Source: Chitinophagaceae bacterium (lineage in GTDB: Bacteria > Bacteroidota > Bacteroidia > Chitinophagales > Chitinophagaceae). From it: a stretch of 64,000 bases of DNA. The stretch spans positions 1,302,001 through 1,366,000 of the forward strand of contig CP065012.1 of NCBI GenBank assembly GCA_016699815.1, read 5' to 3'. Below, one piece after another: positions 36,857-45,072 of the stretch. The notes under the pieces are model-generated. The model saw only the letters and a list, made by a program, of their open reading frames with translations. It was not told the DNA's origin and searched no databases. Each line of letters opens with the position of its first letter. Positions within the stretch are counted from its first letter, which is position 1. Both the position numbers and the translations under genes were made by a program.

Positions 36857-38026
36857 TTGCAAAAGGCAAAACTTATTAGAATTACCACGGTACCAATGGC
36901 GCTTGCTTATCCTCTTAAAGGCCAGTGCTCTTATATGCATGAAAATGGTTTTTATGTAATAATGGCCAGCGCCGATGAAAAAGAGTTAAGCACCCTGCTT
37001 AAAAATGAAATTTGCCCACATGTAGTGGTTCCTATGACCAGGAGCATAACTCCTTTTGGTGATTTAATATGCCTTTACAAGCTGGTAAAACTATTTACAA
37101 GAGAAAAGCCTGAAATTGTTCATAGTGAAACTCCAAAGGCAGGCTTACTGGGAATGATGGCAGCAAAAATGGCCAGGGTTCCAATAAGGATTCATACCGT
37201 TGCAGGTATGCCGCTAATGGTTGCCACTGGCGCAAAACTGAAACTGCTAAAATTTATAGAACGTTTTACTTATTCCTGTGCCACAAATGTGTGGCCAAAT
37301 AGTGAATCACTAAAATCATTTATTTTAGAAAACAATTTCACCAAAAGTGAAAAACTGGAGGTAATTGGCAAGGGGTCTTCCAATGGTATCGACCTTGCCA
37401 AATTTAACAAAACACTGCTACGCAATAATGCATTAGAAGAAATAAAGAAAAACATTGCTTACGATAAAAACTGTAAGTACCTGCTTTTTGTTGGCCGTAT
37501 TGTAAAAGACAAAGGTATTTCCGAGTTGGTAAATACGTTCAACCAGTTATTAAAAAAAGATCCTTCACTCAAGCTGGTGCTAGTAGGCCAGTTTGAAAAA
37601 CAACTCGATCCACTTTCGCCTGCAATTGAAAAAGAAATTACACACAACAATTCCATCATCCATATTTACTGGTCGGGCAGGGTAGAATATTATATGTCGC
37701 TTGCCGATTTTTTTGTGTTTCCGTCTTACAGGGAAGGCTTCCCAAATGTGCTGCTGGAAGCCGGAGCTATGAAGCTGCCGATAATTTGCAGTAATATTGG
37801 CGGCAATATAGATATTGTAAAACACAAAGAAACAGGGCTTCTTTTTGATACCTACAATGAAGCCGATATGCAGGAAAAACTGGCATGGGCATTACAAAAC
37901 AAAGAGGAAATGATGAAAATGAGCGAAAGCCTTTACCACACAGTTTCTACGGAATATAATAGGGAAAAATTTTGGGCTCAAATGAACTTGCAGTATAAAA
38001 AACTCATTAAAGAAAACAACCTTTAA
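36857..38026 (+). CDS. GT4 glycosyltransferase, tandem copy 2
   Basis: 389-residue paralogue of the preceding gene with the same block order: LIRITTVPMALAYPLKGQC, SETPKAGLLGMMAAK, RIHTVAGMPLMVATGAKL, GKGSSNGIDL, FVGRIVKDKGISELVNTF and PSYREGFPNVLLEAGAMKLP (intact E-x7-E). TTG 36857 is the plausible start; the first in-frame ATG falls inside the first strand. Copy 1 has His in HTHTPKAG where this copy has SETPKAG, which may alter acceptor binding. It is followed 11 bp later by the PglD-like gene. This type resembles the PglA/WbnK-like transferases that act after the priming sugar (inference). Confidence 0.87.
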   Translation: MQKAKLIRITTVPMALAYPLKGQCSYMHENGFYVIMASADEKELSTLLKNEICPHVVVPMTRSITPFGDLICLYKLVKLFTREKPEIVHSETPKAGLLGMMAAKMARVPIRIHTVAGMPLMVATGAKLKLLKFIERFTYSCATNVWPNSESLKSFILENNFTKSEKLEVIGKGSSNGIDLAKFNKTLLRNNALEEIKKNIAYDKNCKYLLFVGRIVKDKGISELVNTFNQLLKKDPSLKLVLVGQFEKQLDPLSPAIEKEITHNNSIIHIYWSGRVEYYMSLADFFVFPSYREGFPNVLLEAGAMKLPIICSNIGGNIDIVKHKETGLLFDTYNEADMQEKLAWALQNKEEMMKMSESLYHTVSTEYNREKFWAQMNLQYKKLIKENNL

Positions 38027-38037
38027 AACCAAAGTGC

Positions 38038-38640
38038 ATGATACTTGTAGGATATAGCGGCCATGCATACGTTGCCTATGGCATTGCCCAGGCTGCCGGC
38101 ATTGCCGTTTCAGGATATTGCGATAGTGAAGAGAAAACCCAAAACCCTTTTAACCTCACCTGGTATGGTTCCGAAGAAAGTGATGCTGCAAAAGCAGCAA
38201 TAAAAAAAGTCGGCTATTTTGTAGCAATTGGCGATAATAATATTCGAAAAAAAGTAACGAAAAAATTAATTACCGGCTATCCTTCTTCCAATATCATTCA
38301 TCCCACTGCAGTAATTGCTGCAGATGCTTTTATAAAAAATCCAGGCATAATGGTAAGTGCCGGAGTAATTATTAATCCATTAGCTATTATTGAAGCAGGC
38401 GCAATTTGCAATACGGGTTGCATCATTGAACACGAATGTGAAATAGGCAAATATGCACATATTGGGCCAGGAGCTATCCTTTGCGGCAATGTAAAAGTGG
38501 GCGAATGCAGCTTTCTTGGTGCAGGCGCCGTAATAAAGCAAGGCATTGTAATAGGCGCAAATTGTATAATAGGTGCCGGCGCTGTGGTGGTAAAAAATGT
38601 TGCCGATAACTGCCAGGTAAAAGGTGTGCCTGCCCAATAA
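38038..38640 (+). CDS. Sugar O/N-acetyltransferase, NeuD/PglD family
   Basis: 200-residue two-part enzyme. A short Rossmann-like N-terminus (MILVGYSGHAYVAYGIAQ, about 1-85) binds the nucleotide sugar. A left-handed beta-helix C-terminus (about 86-200) has hexapeptides from HPTAVIAADAFI to GAGAVVVKNVADNCQVKGVPA. EHECEIGKYAHIGPGA contains the catalytic His region (His near 134-141). PglD acetylates UDP-4-amino-sugars in bacillosamine synthesis. Aminotransferase and PglC-like genes downstream fit that pathway. NeuD-type sialate acetylation is the alternative. Confidence 0.85.
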   Translation: MILVGYSGHAYVAYGIAQAAGIAVSGYCDSEEKTQNPFNLTWYGSEESDAAKAAIKKVGYFVAIGDNNIRKKVTKKLITGYPSSNIIHPTAVIAADAFIKNPGIMVSAGVIINPLAIIEAGAICNTGCIIEHECEIGKYAHIGPGAILCGNVKVGECSFLGAGAVIKQGIVIGANCIIGAGAVVVKNVADNCQVKGVPAQ

Positions 38641-38671
38641 AATCGCTTTTTAAAAAGCCCTTTTTAAGGCA

Positions 38672-38679
38672 TATATTTG
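38672..38679 (+). promoter_or_regulatory. Promoter -7 box for the SDR gene
   Basis: TATATTTG, exact TAnnTTTG match, 21 nt upstream of the ATG at 38701. It argues against a longer TTG start at 38677. Confidence 0.55.
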
Positions 38680-38700
38680 CAAAAATTTTACAACAACACT

Positions 38701-39672
38701 ATGAAAGTATTGGTTACCGGCGGCGCAGGGTATATTGGTTCTGTACTCGTTCGTCAGCTCCTGGAAAAAGGCTATAAAGTTCGTGCACTTGATAGTTTAA
38801 AATTTGGTGGCGATGCCTTGTATGAAGTAATGCTCAATCCCAATTTTGAATTTATTAAAGGCGATATCCGCAATACAAAAGATGTGGAAACAGCATTGAA
38901 AGATATTGATGCCGTTGCACACCTTGCGGCAATTGTTGGCGACCCTGCCTGCAAAAAATATAGTGATGAAGCACATGAAACCAACTGGAACGGCAGTGTA
39001 GCACTTTTTGAAGCAGCAGAAAAAGCTGGCATTAAAAAATTTGTATTTGCCAGCACATGCAGCAATTACGGCAAAATGCCCGACCCCGATTCTTTTGTTA
39101 CCGAAACCTCCGAACTAAGGCCCGTATCTTTATATGCAGAGCTTAAAGTAAAATTTGAAAAGTATATTTTAGAAGAGCGCAAAAACAGCAAAATGTGCGC
39201 AACCTCACTCCGCTTTAGCACCGTTTATGGTTTTTCGCCACGCATCCGTTTCGACCTCACAGTAAATGAATTTACCCGTAATGCAACCATTAATGGCGAG
39301 CAGGAAATTTGGGGCGCACAATTTTGGCGGCCCTATTGCCATGTAGAAGATTTGGCCCGTGCCGTAATTGTAGTTTTAGAAACTGATAATGCAAAAGTAA
39401 AATCAGAAGTGTTTAATGTGGGCAGCACAGATGAAAATTACAACAAAGGGATGATAATTGAAGAAGTTTGCAAAGTAGTGCCCAATGTAAAAGTAAATTA
39501 TGTAGATATGAATGAAGACCCCAGGGATTACCGGGTGAACTTCGATAAAATAAAAAGCCAGCTGGGCTATAGCATTACTAAAAAAGTGCCCGACGGTGTA
39601 AAAGAAATTTATACTTTATTAAAAACCGGCGTGGTAACCGATTCTTTTTCGCAAAAGTTCAGGAATATATAA
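38701..39672 (+). CDS. NAD-dependent epimerase/dehydratase (extended SDR)
   Basis: 323-residue extended short-chain dehydrogenase acting on a nucleotide sugar. NAD-binding GGAGYIGSVLVRQL (8-21), HLAAIVGDPAC, FASTCSNYG (catalytic Ser/Thr region) and SLYAELKVKFE with the Tyr-x3-Lys pair are present, then FSTVYGFSPRIRFDL and RPYCHVEDLARAV. The DPAC motif and FSPRIRFDLTVNEF block are seen in SDRs of polysaccharide loci, not in GalE. Because no separate PglF-type dehydratase is present, it might provide the keto sugar for the aminotransferase at 40877, but PglF is much larger and this is speculative. It converges with the minus-strand transferase after 3 bp. Confidence 0.85.
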   Translation: MKVLVTGGAGYIGSVLVRQLLEKGYKVRALDSLKFGGDALYEVMLNPNFEFIKGDIRNTKDVETALKDIDAVAHLAAIVGDPACKKYSDEAHETNWNGSVALFEAAEKAGIKKFVFASTCSNYGKMPDPDSFVTETSELRPVSLYAELKVKFEKYILEERKNSKMCATSLRFSTVYGFSPRIRFDLTVNEFTRNATINGEQEIWGAQFWRPYCHVEDLARAVIVVLETDNAKVKSEVFNVGSTDENYNKGMIIEEVCKVVPNVKVNYVDMNEDPRDYRVNFDKIKSQLGYSITKKVPDGVKEIYTLLKTGVVTDSFSQKFRNI

Positions 39673-39675
39673 TTT

Positions 39676-40782
39676 TTACCACCTTGCATCTTTTAGCATT
39701 TGTAAAAAAGCCCCTTCCCTGCTTTGAAGGCTGTAGTGCACTTCAATTTTGTTTCGGGCCAGAAAGCCCATTTCTTCTCTTTTGGCCTTATCATTTAATA
39801 GCATGGATAAACTTCTAATCCATTCTTCTTTTGAATTACAAATAAACCCATTAATTCCATTATCAATAATGCTGGTATTGGCGCCGGTTGGGCTGGCTAC
39901 AGCCGGTATGCCTGTGGCCATGTATTGAATAATTTTAAAGCCGCATTTTCCTTCGCTCCACCTGTCTTTTACCAGGGGCATTATGCCAATATCAAAATGC
40001 TGCAGGCTTTCAATTTCCGTCTGGGTATTCCAGGGAACAAAAACAAAATCAATATCCAACTCCGGTTTTTTATCAGAAATTACAACTAATGCAAACTCAT
40101 GCAATTGTTTTAATTCTTTCAAAATTTCTATGCAGGATTGCAGGTACATAATGGTAGAATGGGAGCCCGTCCATCCAATCACAGGGGGAATATTATTATT
40201 TTTAGCTTTTGCCGGCACATACCTGTTTACTGCATCAACTACAGTGGGTAAAAACAAAGATTGCCTTGCACCGGATTGTTTTGCATAGTTTTCTAAAAAA
40301 TTATTTCCGGCGCTATTAATAAAAGCCCATTTGCAGATATATTTTATCTTCCAAAATGCTTTGGCAAAAAAAGCCGCCCGGTTTGCTGCACTAATTGAAG
40401 GCTCCCAAATGGCGTCATCATAGTCATAAATAAATTTTCTTTTAAGCAGTTTTGCCAATATCCATTCAAAAACCGGAGGGCCAAGCGGGGAAGCCTCCCT
40501 GTGAATAAAAATTACCTCATAGTTTTTGCTTTCAAAAAATACCAATTTTAACCTTCGCAAAAAACCCATTAAAATTCCAAAAATTTTTTTTGCCGATATG
40601 CCCTTTTTATATAAAAGTGTATATGTACCTGAATTTACAAATGGGGCAAGTTTGTATTGTATCCTTTCCCTTTTAAGCAAAGAAAAATATTGCTCTATCC
40701 TAAAGCGCTGAGAAGGTGCCGTAGATAGTGGATAAGGCACAATGAAAAGGATTTTGATGGGGCTGGTTTTGAAATTTGTCAT
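39676..40782 (-). CDS. GT4-like glycosyltransferase
   Basis: 368-residue GT-B enzyme on the strand opposite to the cluster. Acceptor half: IKILFIVPYPLSTAPSQRFRIE, with IHREASPLGPP and FIYDYDDAIWEP (an acidic DYDDAIW motif known from this GT4 subgroup). Donor half: VIGWTGSHSTIMYLQSCIE, FVPWNTQTEIESLQHFDIG and EGKCGFKIIQYMATGIPAVAS with the K-x7-A variant of the usual motif. It is transcribed toward the SDR gene, and its start is 94 bp from the divergent aminotransferase start. Confidence 0.83.
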   Translation of the reverse strand: MTNFKTSPIKILFIVPYPLSTAPSQRFRIEQYFSLLKRERIQYKLAPFVNSGTYTLLYKKGISAKKIFGILMGFLRRLKLVFFESKNYEVIFIHREASPLGPPVFEWILAKLLKRKFIYDYDDAIWEPSISAANRAAFFAKAFWKIKYICKWAFINSAGNNFLENYAKQSGARQSLFLPTVVDAVNRYVPAKAKNNNIPPVIGWTGSHSTIMYLQSCIEILKELKQLHEFALVVISDKKPELDIDFVFVPWNTQTEIESLQHFDIGIMPLVKDRWSEGKCGFKIIQYMATGIPAVASPTGANTSIIDNGINGFICNSKEEWIRSLSMLLNDKAKREEMGFLARNKIEVHYSLQSREGAFLQMLKDARW

Positions 40783-40820
40783 ACAAGAACCTGCAAAGTA
40801 ACAAATTAGCCCAAAATGGC

Positions 40821-40852
40821 TTTGAAGCCTGATGAGATTTTATCTACATTTG
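40821..40852 (+). promoter_or_regulatory. Full Bacteroidota promoter for the LegC-like aminotransferase
   Basis: TTTG (40821-40824), 20-bp spacer, TACATTTG (40845-40852). The gene starts 24 nt later. It probably also drives the initiating transferase downstream. Confidence 0.68.
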
Positions 40853-40876
40853 CACCTGTAAAAAAGAATATTCTTT

Positions 40877-42007
40877 ATGTTATTGCTCAGTGGGCCCAAT
40901 ATGGGCGGAAATGAATTAAAATATGTGTCGGAATGTATAGAAACCGGATGGGTAAGCAGCGTAGGCGCTTACGTAGATAAATTTGAAAAACTCAGTGCCG
41001 AATTTGCAGGCACCCAATATGCCGTAGCTACAAGTAGCGGCACTACGGCCCTTCATACCTGCCTGGTAATGCTTGGCGTTACTGCCAGCGATTATGTGAT
41101 TGCACCCAATATTACTTTTATTGCTACCTGCAATTCCATTAAATATACCGGCGCAGGTTTAATTCTTATAGATGCCGATGAATTTAACTGGCAAATGGAC
41201 CTTAACCTGCTGCAGGAGTTTTTGGAAAATGAAACCGAACAAAAGAACGGCGAATGTTTTTATAAAAAAAATGGCAGAAGGATACCCGTAATAATGCCGG
41301 TACATGTGCTGGGCAATATTTGCGATATGGACAGGCTTATGGCTTTAGCAAAAAAACACAACCTGGTTGTATTGGAAGATAGTACCGAAGCGCTGGGATC
41401 TTATTATAAAGGCAAACATGCAGGCAGCTTTGGCATAATGGGAACCTTTAGTTATAATGGCAATAAAATTATTACTACCGGTGGCGGCGGAATGATTGTT
41501 ACCCATAATGAAGCTTTTGCCAAAAAAGCAAAGCACCTTACCACACAAGCCAAAAGCGACCCTTTTGAATACATACATGATGAAATAGGTTATAATTACC
41601 GGCTTGTAAATGTAGCCGCAGCAATGGGTGTAGCGCAAATGGAACAACTGCCCGGCTTTTTAAAACGCAAAAAAGAAATTATTGCCTTTTATAAAAATGA
41701 ATTAAACAGTATTGCAGACATAAGCTGGCAGCAGGTAAACGATGATGTAAACCCCAATTGGTGGTTGCCTACCATTAAAACAACCAAACAAAGGCAAGTT
41801 TTAAAATTATTAAACGATGCCAAAATGCAAAGCCGCCCTTTTTGGGTTCCTATGAACCAGCTCAGGATGTTTAAAGATGAAATTTATTATCACAAAACCG
41901 ATCGGTCTGATTTTATTTATACCCATTGCCTAAGCATACCTTGCAGCACCAATATTACCCAGGCAGATTTAAAAGCAGTAGCCGATAAAATAAAAGAAGC
42001 CTATTAA
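40877..42007 (+). CDS. DegT/DnrJ aminotransferase (LegC/PglE-like)
   Basis: 376-residue PLP sugar aminotransferase. It starts with SGPNMGGNELKYVSECIETG and WVSSVGAYVDKFE, the entry pattern of LegC/PglE-like enzymes that aminate C4 of UDP-4-keto sugars. TSSGTTALHTCL binds the PLP phosphate, LEDSTEALGS holds the pyridine Asp, and FSYNGNKIITTGGGG carries the Schiff-base Lys near residue 198. It is only distantly like the fdtB-like enzyme at 17662. With the PglD-like and PglC-like neighbours it suggests a 4-amino-4,6-dideoxy UDP-sugar as priming residue (inference). Confidence 0.88.
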   Translation: MLLLSGPNMGGNELKYVSECIETGWVSSVGAYVDKFEKLSAEFAGTQYAVATSSGTTALHTCLVMLGVTASDYVIAPNITFIATCNSIKYTGAGLILIDADEFNWQMDLNLLQEFLENETEQKNGECFYKKNGRRIPVIMPVHVLGNICDMDRLMALAKKHNLVVLEDSTEALGSYYKGKHAGSFGIMGTFSYNGNKIITTGGGGMIVTHNEAFAKKAKHLTTQAKSDPFEYIHDEIGYNYRLVNVAAAMGVAQMEQLPGFLKRKKEIIAFYKNELNSIADISWQQVNDDVNPNWWLPTIKTTKQRQVLKLLNDAKMQSRPFWVPMNQLRMFKDEIYYHKTDRSDFIYTHCLSIPCSTNITQADLKAVADKIKEAY

Positions 42008-42032
42008 GTATTATATTGCACCCTAGCAGCTT

Positions 42033-42692
42033 ATGTATAAAATTTTTAAACGGATATTGGATATTTTAATTGCTGGTATTGCCCTCATCCTCCTGTCTCC
42101 CATCCTCATTCCTGTAATGATAATTTTATGGATTTCCGGCGAACATGCAGTTTTTTATTTTCAAAAACGGGTAGGGTATAAAAATAAAGAATTTGATATT
42201 TGGAAGTTTGCCACTATGCTCAAAAACAGCCCCAATATGGGCACGGGTGAAATAACGCTTCGCAACGATCCCAGGGTTTTGCCTTTTGGAAAATTTTTAC
42301 GCATCACCAAAATAAATGAGCTGCCTCAAATATTTAATGTTCTTAATGGCGATATGAGTATTGTGGGGCCACGGCCATTAATGCCGGTAAGTTTTAATTT
42401 ATACAGCGAAGCCGTAAAAGAAAAAATTTATACCTCCAAACCAGGAATGACCGGAATAGGCTCCATTATTTTCCGGGATGAGGAAAGGATAATCTCCCAA
42501 TCTACCGACCCAAAAAAAATGTATGCAGAAGTTGTGTATCCCTATAAAGAAAAGCTGGAAATGTGGTACCTGGGAAAAGCCTCAATGTCAACAGACATAA
42601 AAATTATTTTTCTCACTGCCTGGTCTATAGTATTTCCTAAAAACCAAATGGCACATACCCTTTTTAAAGACCTCCCGGTTAGAAATTTTTAA
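42033..42692 (+). CDS. Initiating sugar-1-phosphate transferase (PglC/WcaJ C-terminal type)
   Basis: 219-residue monotopic polyprenyl-phosphate phosphosugar transferase that starts glycan assembly on undecaprenyl phosphate. N-terminal re-entrant helix: FKRILDILIAGIALILLSPIL. Then FYFQKRVGYKNKEFDIWKFATM, RNDPRVLPFGKFLRITKINELPQ and GDMSIVGPRPLMP follow. The canonical PglC dyad Asp-Glu appears here as Asn-Glu (KINELPQ), a change seen in some related proteins. It is the last gene of the polysaccharide locus and a plausible partner of the LegC-like and PglD-like enzymes that would make its substrate. Confidence 0.9.
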   Translation: MYKIFKRILDILIAGIALILLSPILIPVMIILWISGEHAVFYFQKRVGYKNKEFDIWKFATMLKNSPNMGTGEITLRNDPRVLPFGKFLRITKINELPQIFNVLNGDMSIVGPRPLMPVSFNLYSEAVKEKIYTSKPGMTGIGSIIFRDEERIISQSTDPKKMYAEVVYPYKEKLEMWYLGKASMSTDIKIIFLTAWSIVFPKNQMAHTLFKDLPVRNF

Positions 42693-42726
42693 TGCCCCCC
42701 GTTTTTTAAAAACGTAATTTTAAACC

Positions 42727-44223
42727 GTGAAAAAAGCTATTGTAATTGGCGCTGGTTTTTCGGGCCTTTCTGCTGCCACCTATCTTGCTAAAAACGGCTG
42801 GGCAGTTACCGTACTGGAAAAACACCTTATACCTGGTGGCCGTGCCAGGAAATTAGAGCGTAATGGATTTACTTTTGATATGGGCCCAAGCTGGTACTGG
42901 ATGCCCGAAGTATTTGAGCAATACTTTAATCATTTTGGAAAAAAAGTATGCGACTATTATCAATTAATAAGATTAGACCCATCTTATAAAGTTTATTTTA
43001 GTGAAGAGAATTTTAACATCCCTGCCGGTTATGAGCAACTACAGCAATTATTTGAATCTATTGAAAAAGGAGCCGCAGCCAATCTTGACAAATTTTTAAA
43101 AGAAGCCGAATACAAATATTTTACAGGCATACACAACCTGGTGCATAAGCCTGGGCTTTCTTTGCTGGAATTTGCAGATGCGCAGGTAATTAAAGGCATA
43201 TTTAAACTGGATGTGTTTACCCATATTAAAAAGCATATTGCAAAATATTTTACTCATCCTTACTTGCGCAGCTTACTGGAATTCCCTGTTTTGTTCCTGG
43301 GTGCGTTACCCAAAAATACTCCGGCCCTTTACAGCCTTATGAACTATGCCGATATTAAATTAGGCACCTGGTACCCACAAGGCGGCATGTACCAGGTTGT
43401 AAACGCTATGTACAAGCTGGCGAAAGATATGGGTGTACAATTTTATTTTAATACCGAAGTAAAAAAAATAAATGCTCCTTTAAAAAATGAAATGCCGGAA
43501 TTAATAACGGTTTGCAACAACCATACGAAAATATTTAAAGCCGATACTATCATTGGCAGTGCAGACTATCACCATATTGATACGGAACTTTTGGGGGATA
43601 AAAACAGGAATTACAGCAATGCATACTGGAACAAAAGAACCCTTGCACCCTCCTGCCTCCTTTATTTTGTGGGCATCAATAAAAAATTAAAGCATGTTGT
43701 ACATCACAGCCTTTTTTTTGATACCGACTTTGAAAAACATGGCAATGAAATTTATGCTGCTCCTTCTTGGCCCCATAACCCTTTGTTTTATGTATCCATT
43801 CCTTCGGTAACCGATAGCTCTGTTGCGCCGAAGGGTTGCGAAAACCTGCTTTTTCTTGTGCCAGTTGCCGCCGGTTTATCCGGGGATGATGAGGCATTAC
43901 GGAAGCGGTATTTCAACAAAATATTATCCCGCTTTGAGCAGCTCACCGGAAATAGCATTAAAAATGATATTATTTTTTACCAGTCATATTCCGTTACAGA
44001 TTTTGCAAATGACTACCATGCTTTTAAGGGAAATGCTTATGGTCTTGCCAACACCCTCAGGCAAACGGCAATTTTAAAACCTTCTATAAAAAGCAATAAA
44101 GTGAAAAACTTGTATTTTGCAGGGCAATTAACTGTTCCCGGGCCCGGGGTTCCACCCTGTATCATCAGCGGGAAAGTTGTGGCAAAACAAATTATAAAAG
44201 ATTTTGGAGATACATGGCAATGA
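42727..44223 (+). CDS. crtI: Phytoene desaturase
   Basis: 498-residue FAD enzyme that desaturates phytoene to lycopene. It starts at GTG 42727. FAD-binding AIVIGAGFSGLSAATYLAK (4-22) is followed by VLEKHLIPGGRARKLERNG and FTFDMGPSWYWMP. The C-terminal LYFAGQLTVPGPGVPPCIISGK is the second FAD/carotenoid-binding block. Its stop overlaps crtB (ATGA). First gene of the carotenoid operon; no -7 box is clear in the 34-bp gap from the sugar transferase. Confidence 0.95.
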   Translation: MKKAIVIGAGFSGLSAATYLAKNGWAVTVLEKHLIPGGRARKLERNGFTFDMGPSWYWMPEVFEQYFNHFGKKVCDYYQLIRLDPSYKVYFSEENFNIPAGYEQLQQLFESIEKGAAANLDKFLKEAEYKYFTGIHNLVHKPGLSLLEFADAQVIKGIFKLDVFTHIKKHIAKYFTHPYLRSLLEFPVLFLGALPKNTPALYSLMNYADIKLGTWYPQGGMYQVVNAMYKLAKDMGVQFYFNTEVKKINAPLKNEMPELITVCNNHTKIFKADTIIGSADYHHIDTELLGDKNRNYSNAYWNKRTLAPSCLLYFVGINKKLKHVVHHSLFFDTDFEKHGNEIYAAPSWPHNPLFYVSIPSVTDSSVAPKGCENLLFLVPVAAGLSGDDEALRKRYFNKILSRFEQLTGNSIKNDIIFYQSYSVTDFANDYHAFKGNAYGLANTLRQTAILKPSIKSNKVKNLYFAGQLTVPGPGVPPCIISGKVVAKQIIKDFGDTWQ

Positions 44224-45056
44224 TAAATTTATATGATGAGGTTTGTAACGAGTGCAGCAAAATAACGGCGGAGCATTACAGTACATCCTTTAGCCGTGCC
44301 ATCAAATTATTGCATAAAGATTTACGCATCCCTGTCTACAGCATTTATGGCTTTGTTCGCTTTGCAGATGAAATTGTAGATACCTTTCATCATTTCAATA
44401 AACAGGAGCTATTACAGGAATTTAAATCAGCAACTTATAAAGCCCTAAAAGATGGCATTAGCTTAAACCCGGTTTTAAACAGTTTTCAAAACACCGTAAT
44501 TAAATACTGTATAGAAACCCAACTTATTGATGCCTTTTTTAATAGTATGGAACAAGATCTTACCGCATCAAAATATAACCATGACGCATACCGGCAATAT
44601 ATTTACGGCAGTGCAGAAGTGGTAGGACTTATGTGCTTATCGGTTTTTTGCGAAGGCAACATGGAAAAATTTTTGCAATTAAAAAATGCTGCTCAATCTC
44701 TTGGCGCCGCTTTTCAAAAAGTAAATTTTTTAAGGGATGTACAAAATGATTATAAAAATTTAAACAGGATGTATTTCCCGGGTGTGGATTTTCAAAATTT
44801 TACCCGTGAAGAAAAACTAAAAGTGGAAGATGAAATTACAGCAGACTTTAGCCATGCTTACCATGGTATTTTACTGTTGCCGGTAAAAGCAAGGTTTGGG
44901 GTGTATGTTGCATATCATTATTATATGTCATTGTTCAAAAAAATAAAAAAATCTAACCCTGAAAAACTACTCCAAAGCCGTATCCGTATACCCAATTATT
45001 CCAAAGCATTAATTGTGGTAAGTGCAGGTTTGAAAAAGCAATTTAATTTATTATAA
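44220..45056 (+). CDS. crtB: Phytoene synthase
   Basis: 278-residue squalene/phytoene synthase that condenses two geranylgeranyl diphosphates. YSIYGFVRFADEIVDTFH holds the first Asp-rich motif (variant D-E-I-V-D), and FLRDVQNDYKNLNRMYFP the second (DxxxD). The ATG at 44220 is chosen over 44214 because it gives the 4-bp ATGA overlap with crtI seen throughout this operon; both are in the same frame. The lipid substrate pathway is not in the window. Confidence 0.95.
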   Translation: MINLYDEVCNECSKITAEHYSTSFSRAIKLLHKDLRIPVYSIYGFVRFADEIVDTFHHFNKQELLQEFKSATYKALKDGISLNPVLNSFQNTVIKYCIETQLIDAFFNSMEQDLTASKYNHDAYRQYIYGSAEVVGLMCLSVFCEGNMEKFLQLKNAAQSLGAAFQKVNFLRDVQNDYKNLNRMYFPGVDFQNFTREEKLKVEDEITADFSHAYHGILLLPVKARFGVYVAYHYYMSLFKKIKKSNPEKLLQSRIRIPNYSKALIVVSAGLKKQFNLL

Positions 45057-45072
45057 TATCCAGGAGTTAACC

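Noticed and set aside
38641..38671. A terminator between the PglD-like and SDR genes
   Set aside because: The GCTTTTTAAAAAGC palindrome has no loop and no clean T-run following it.
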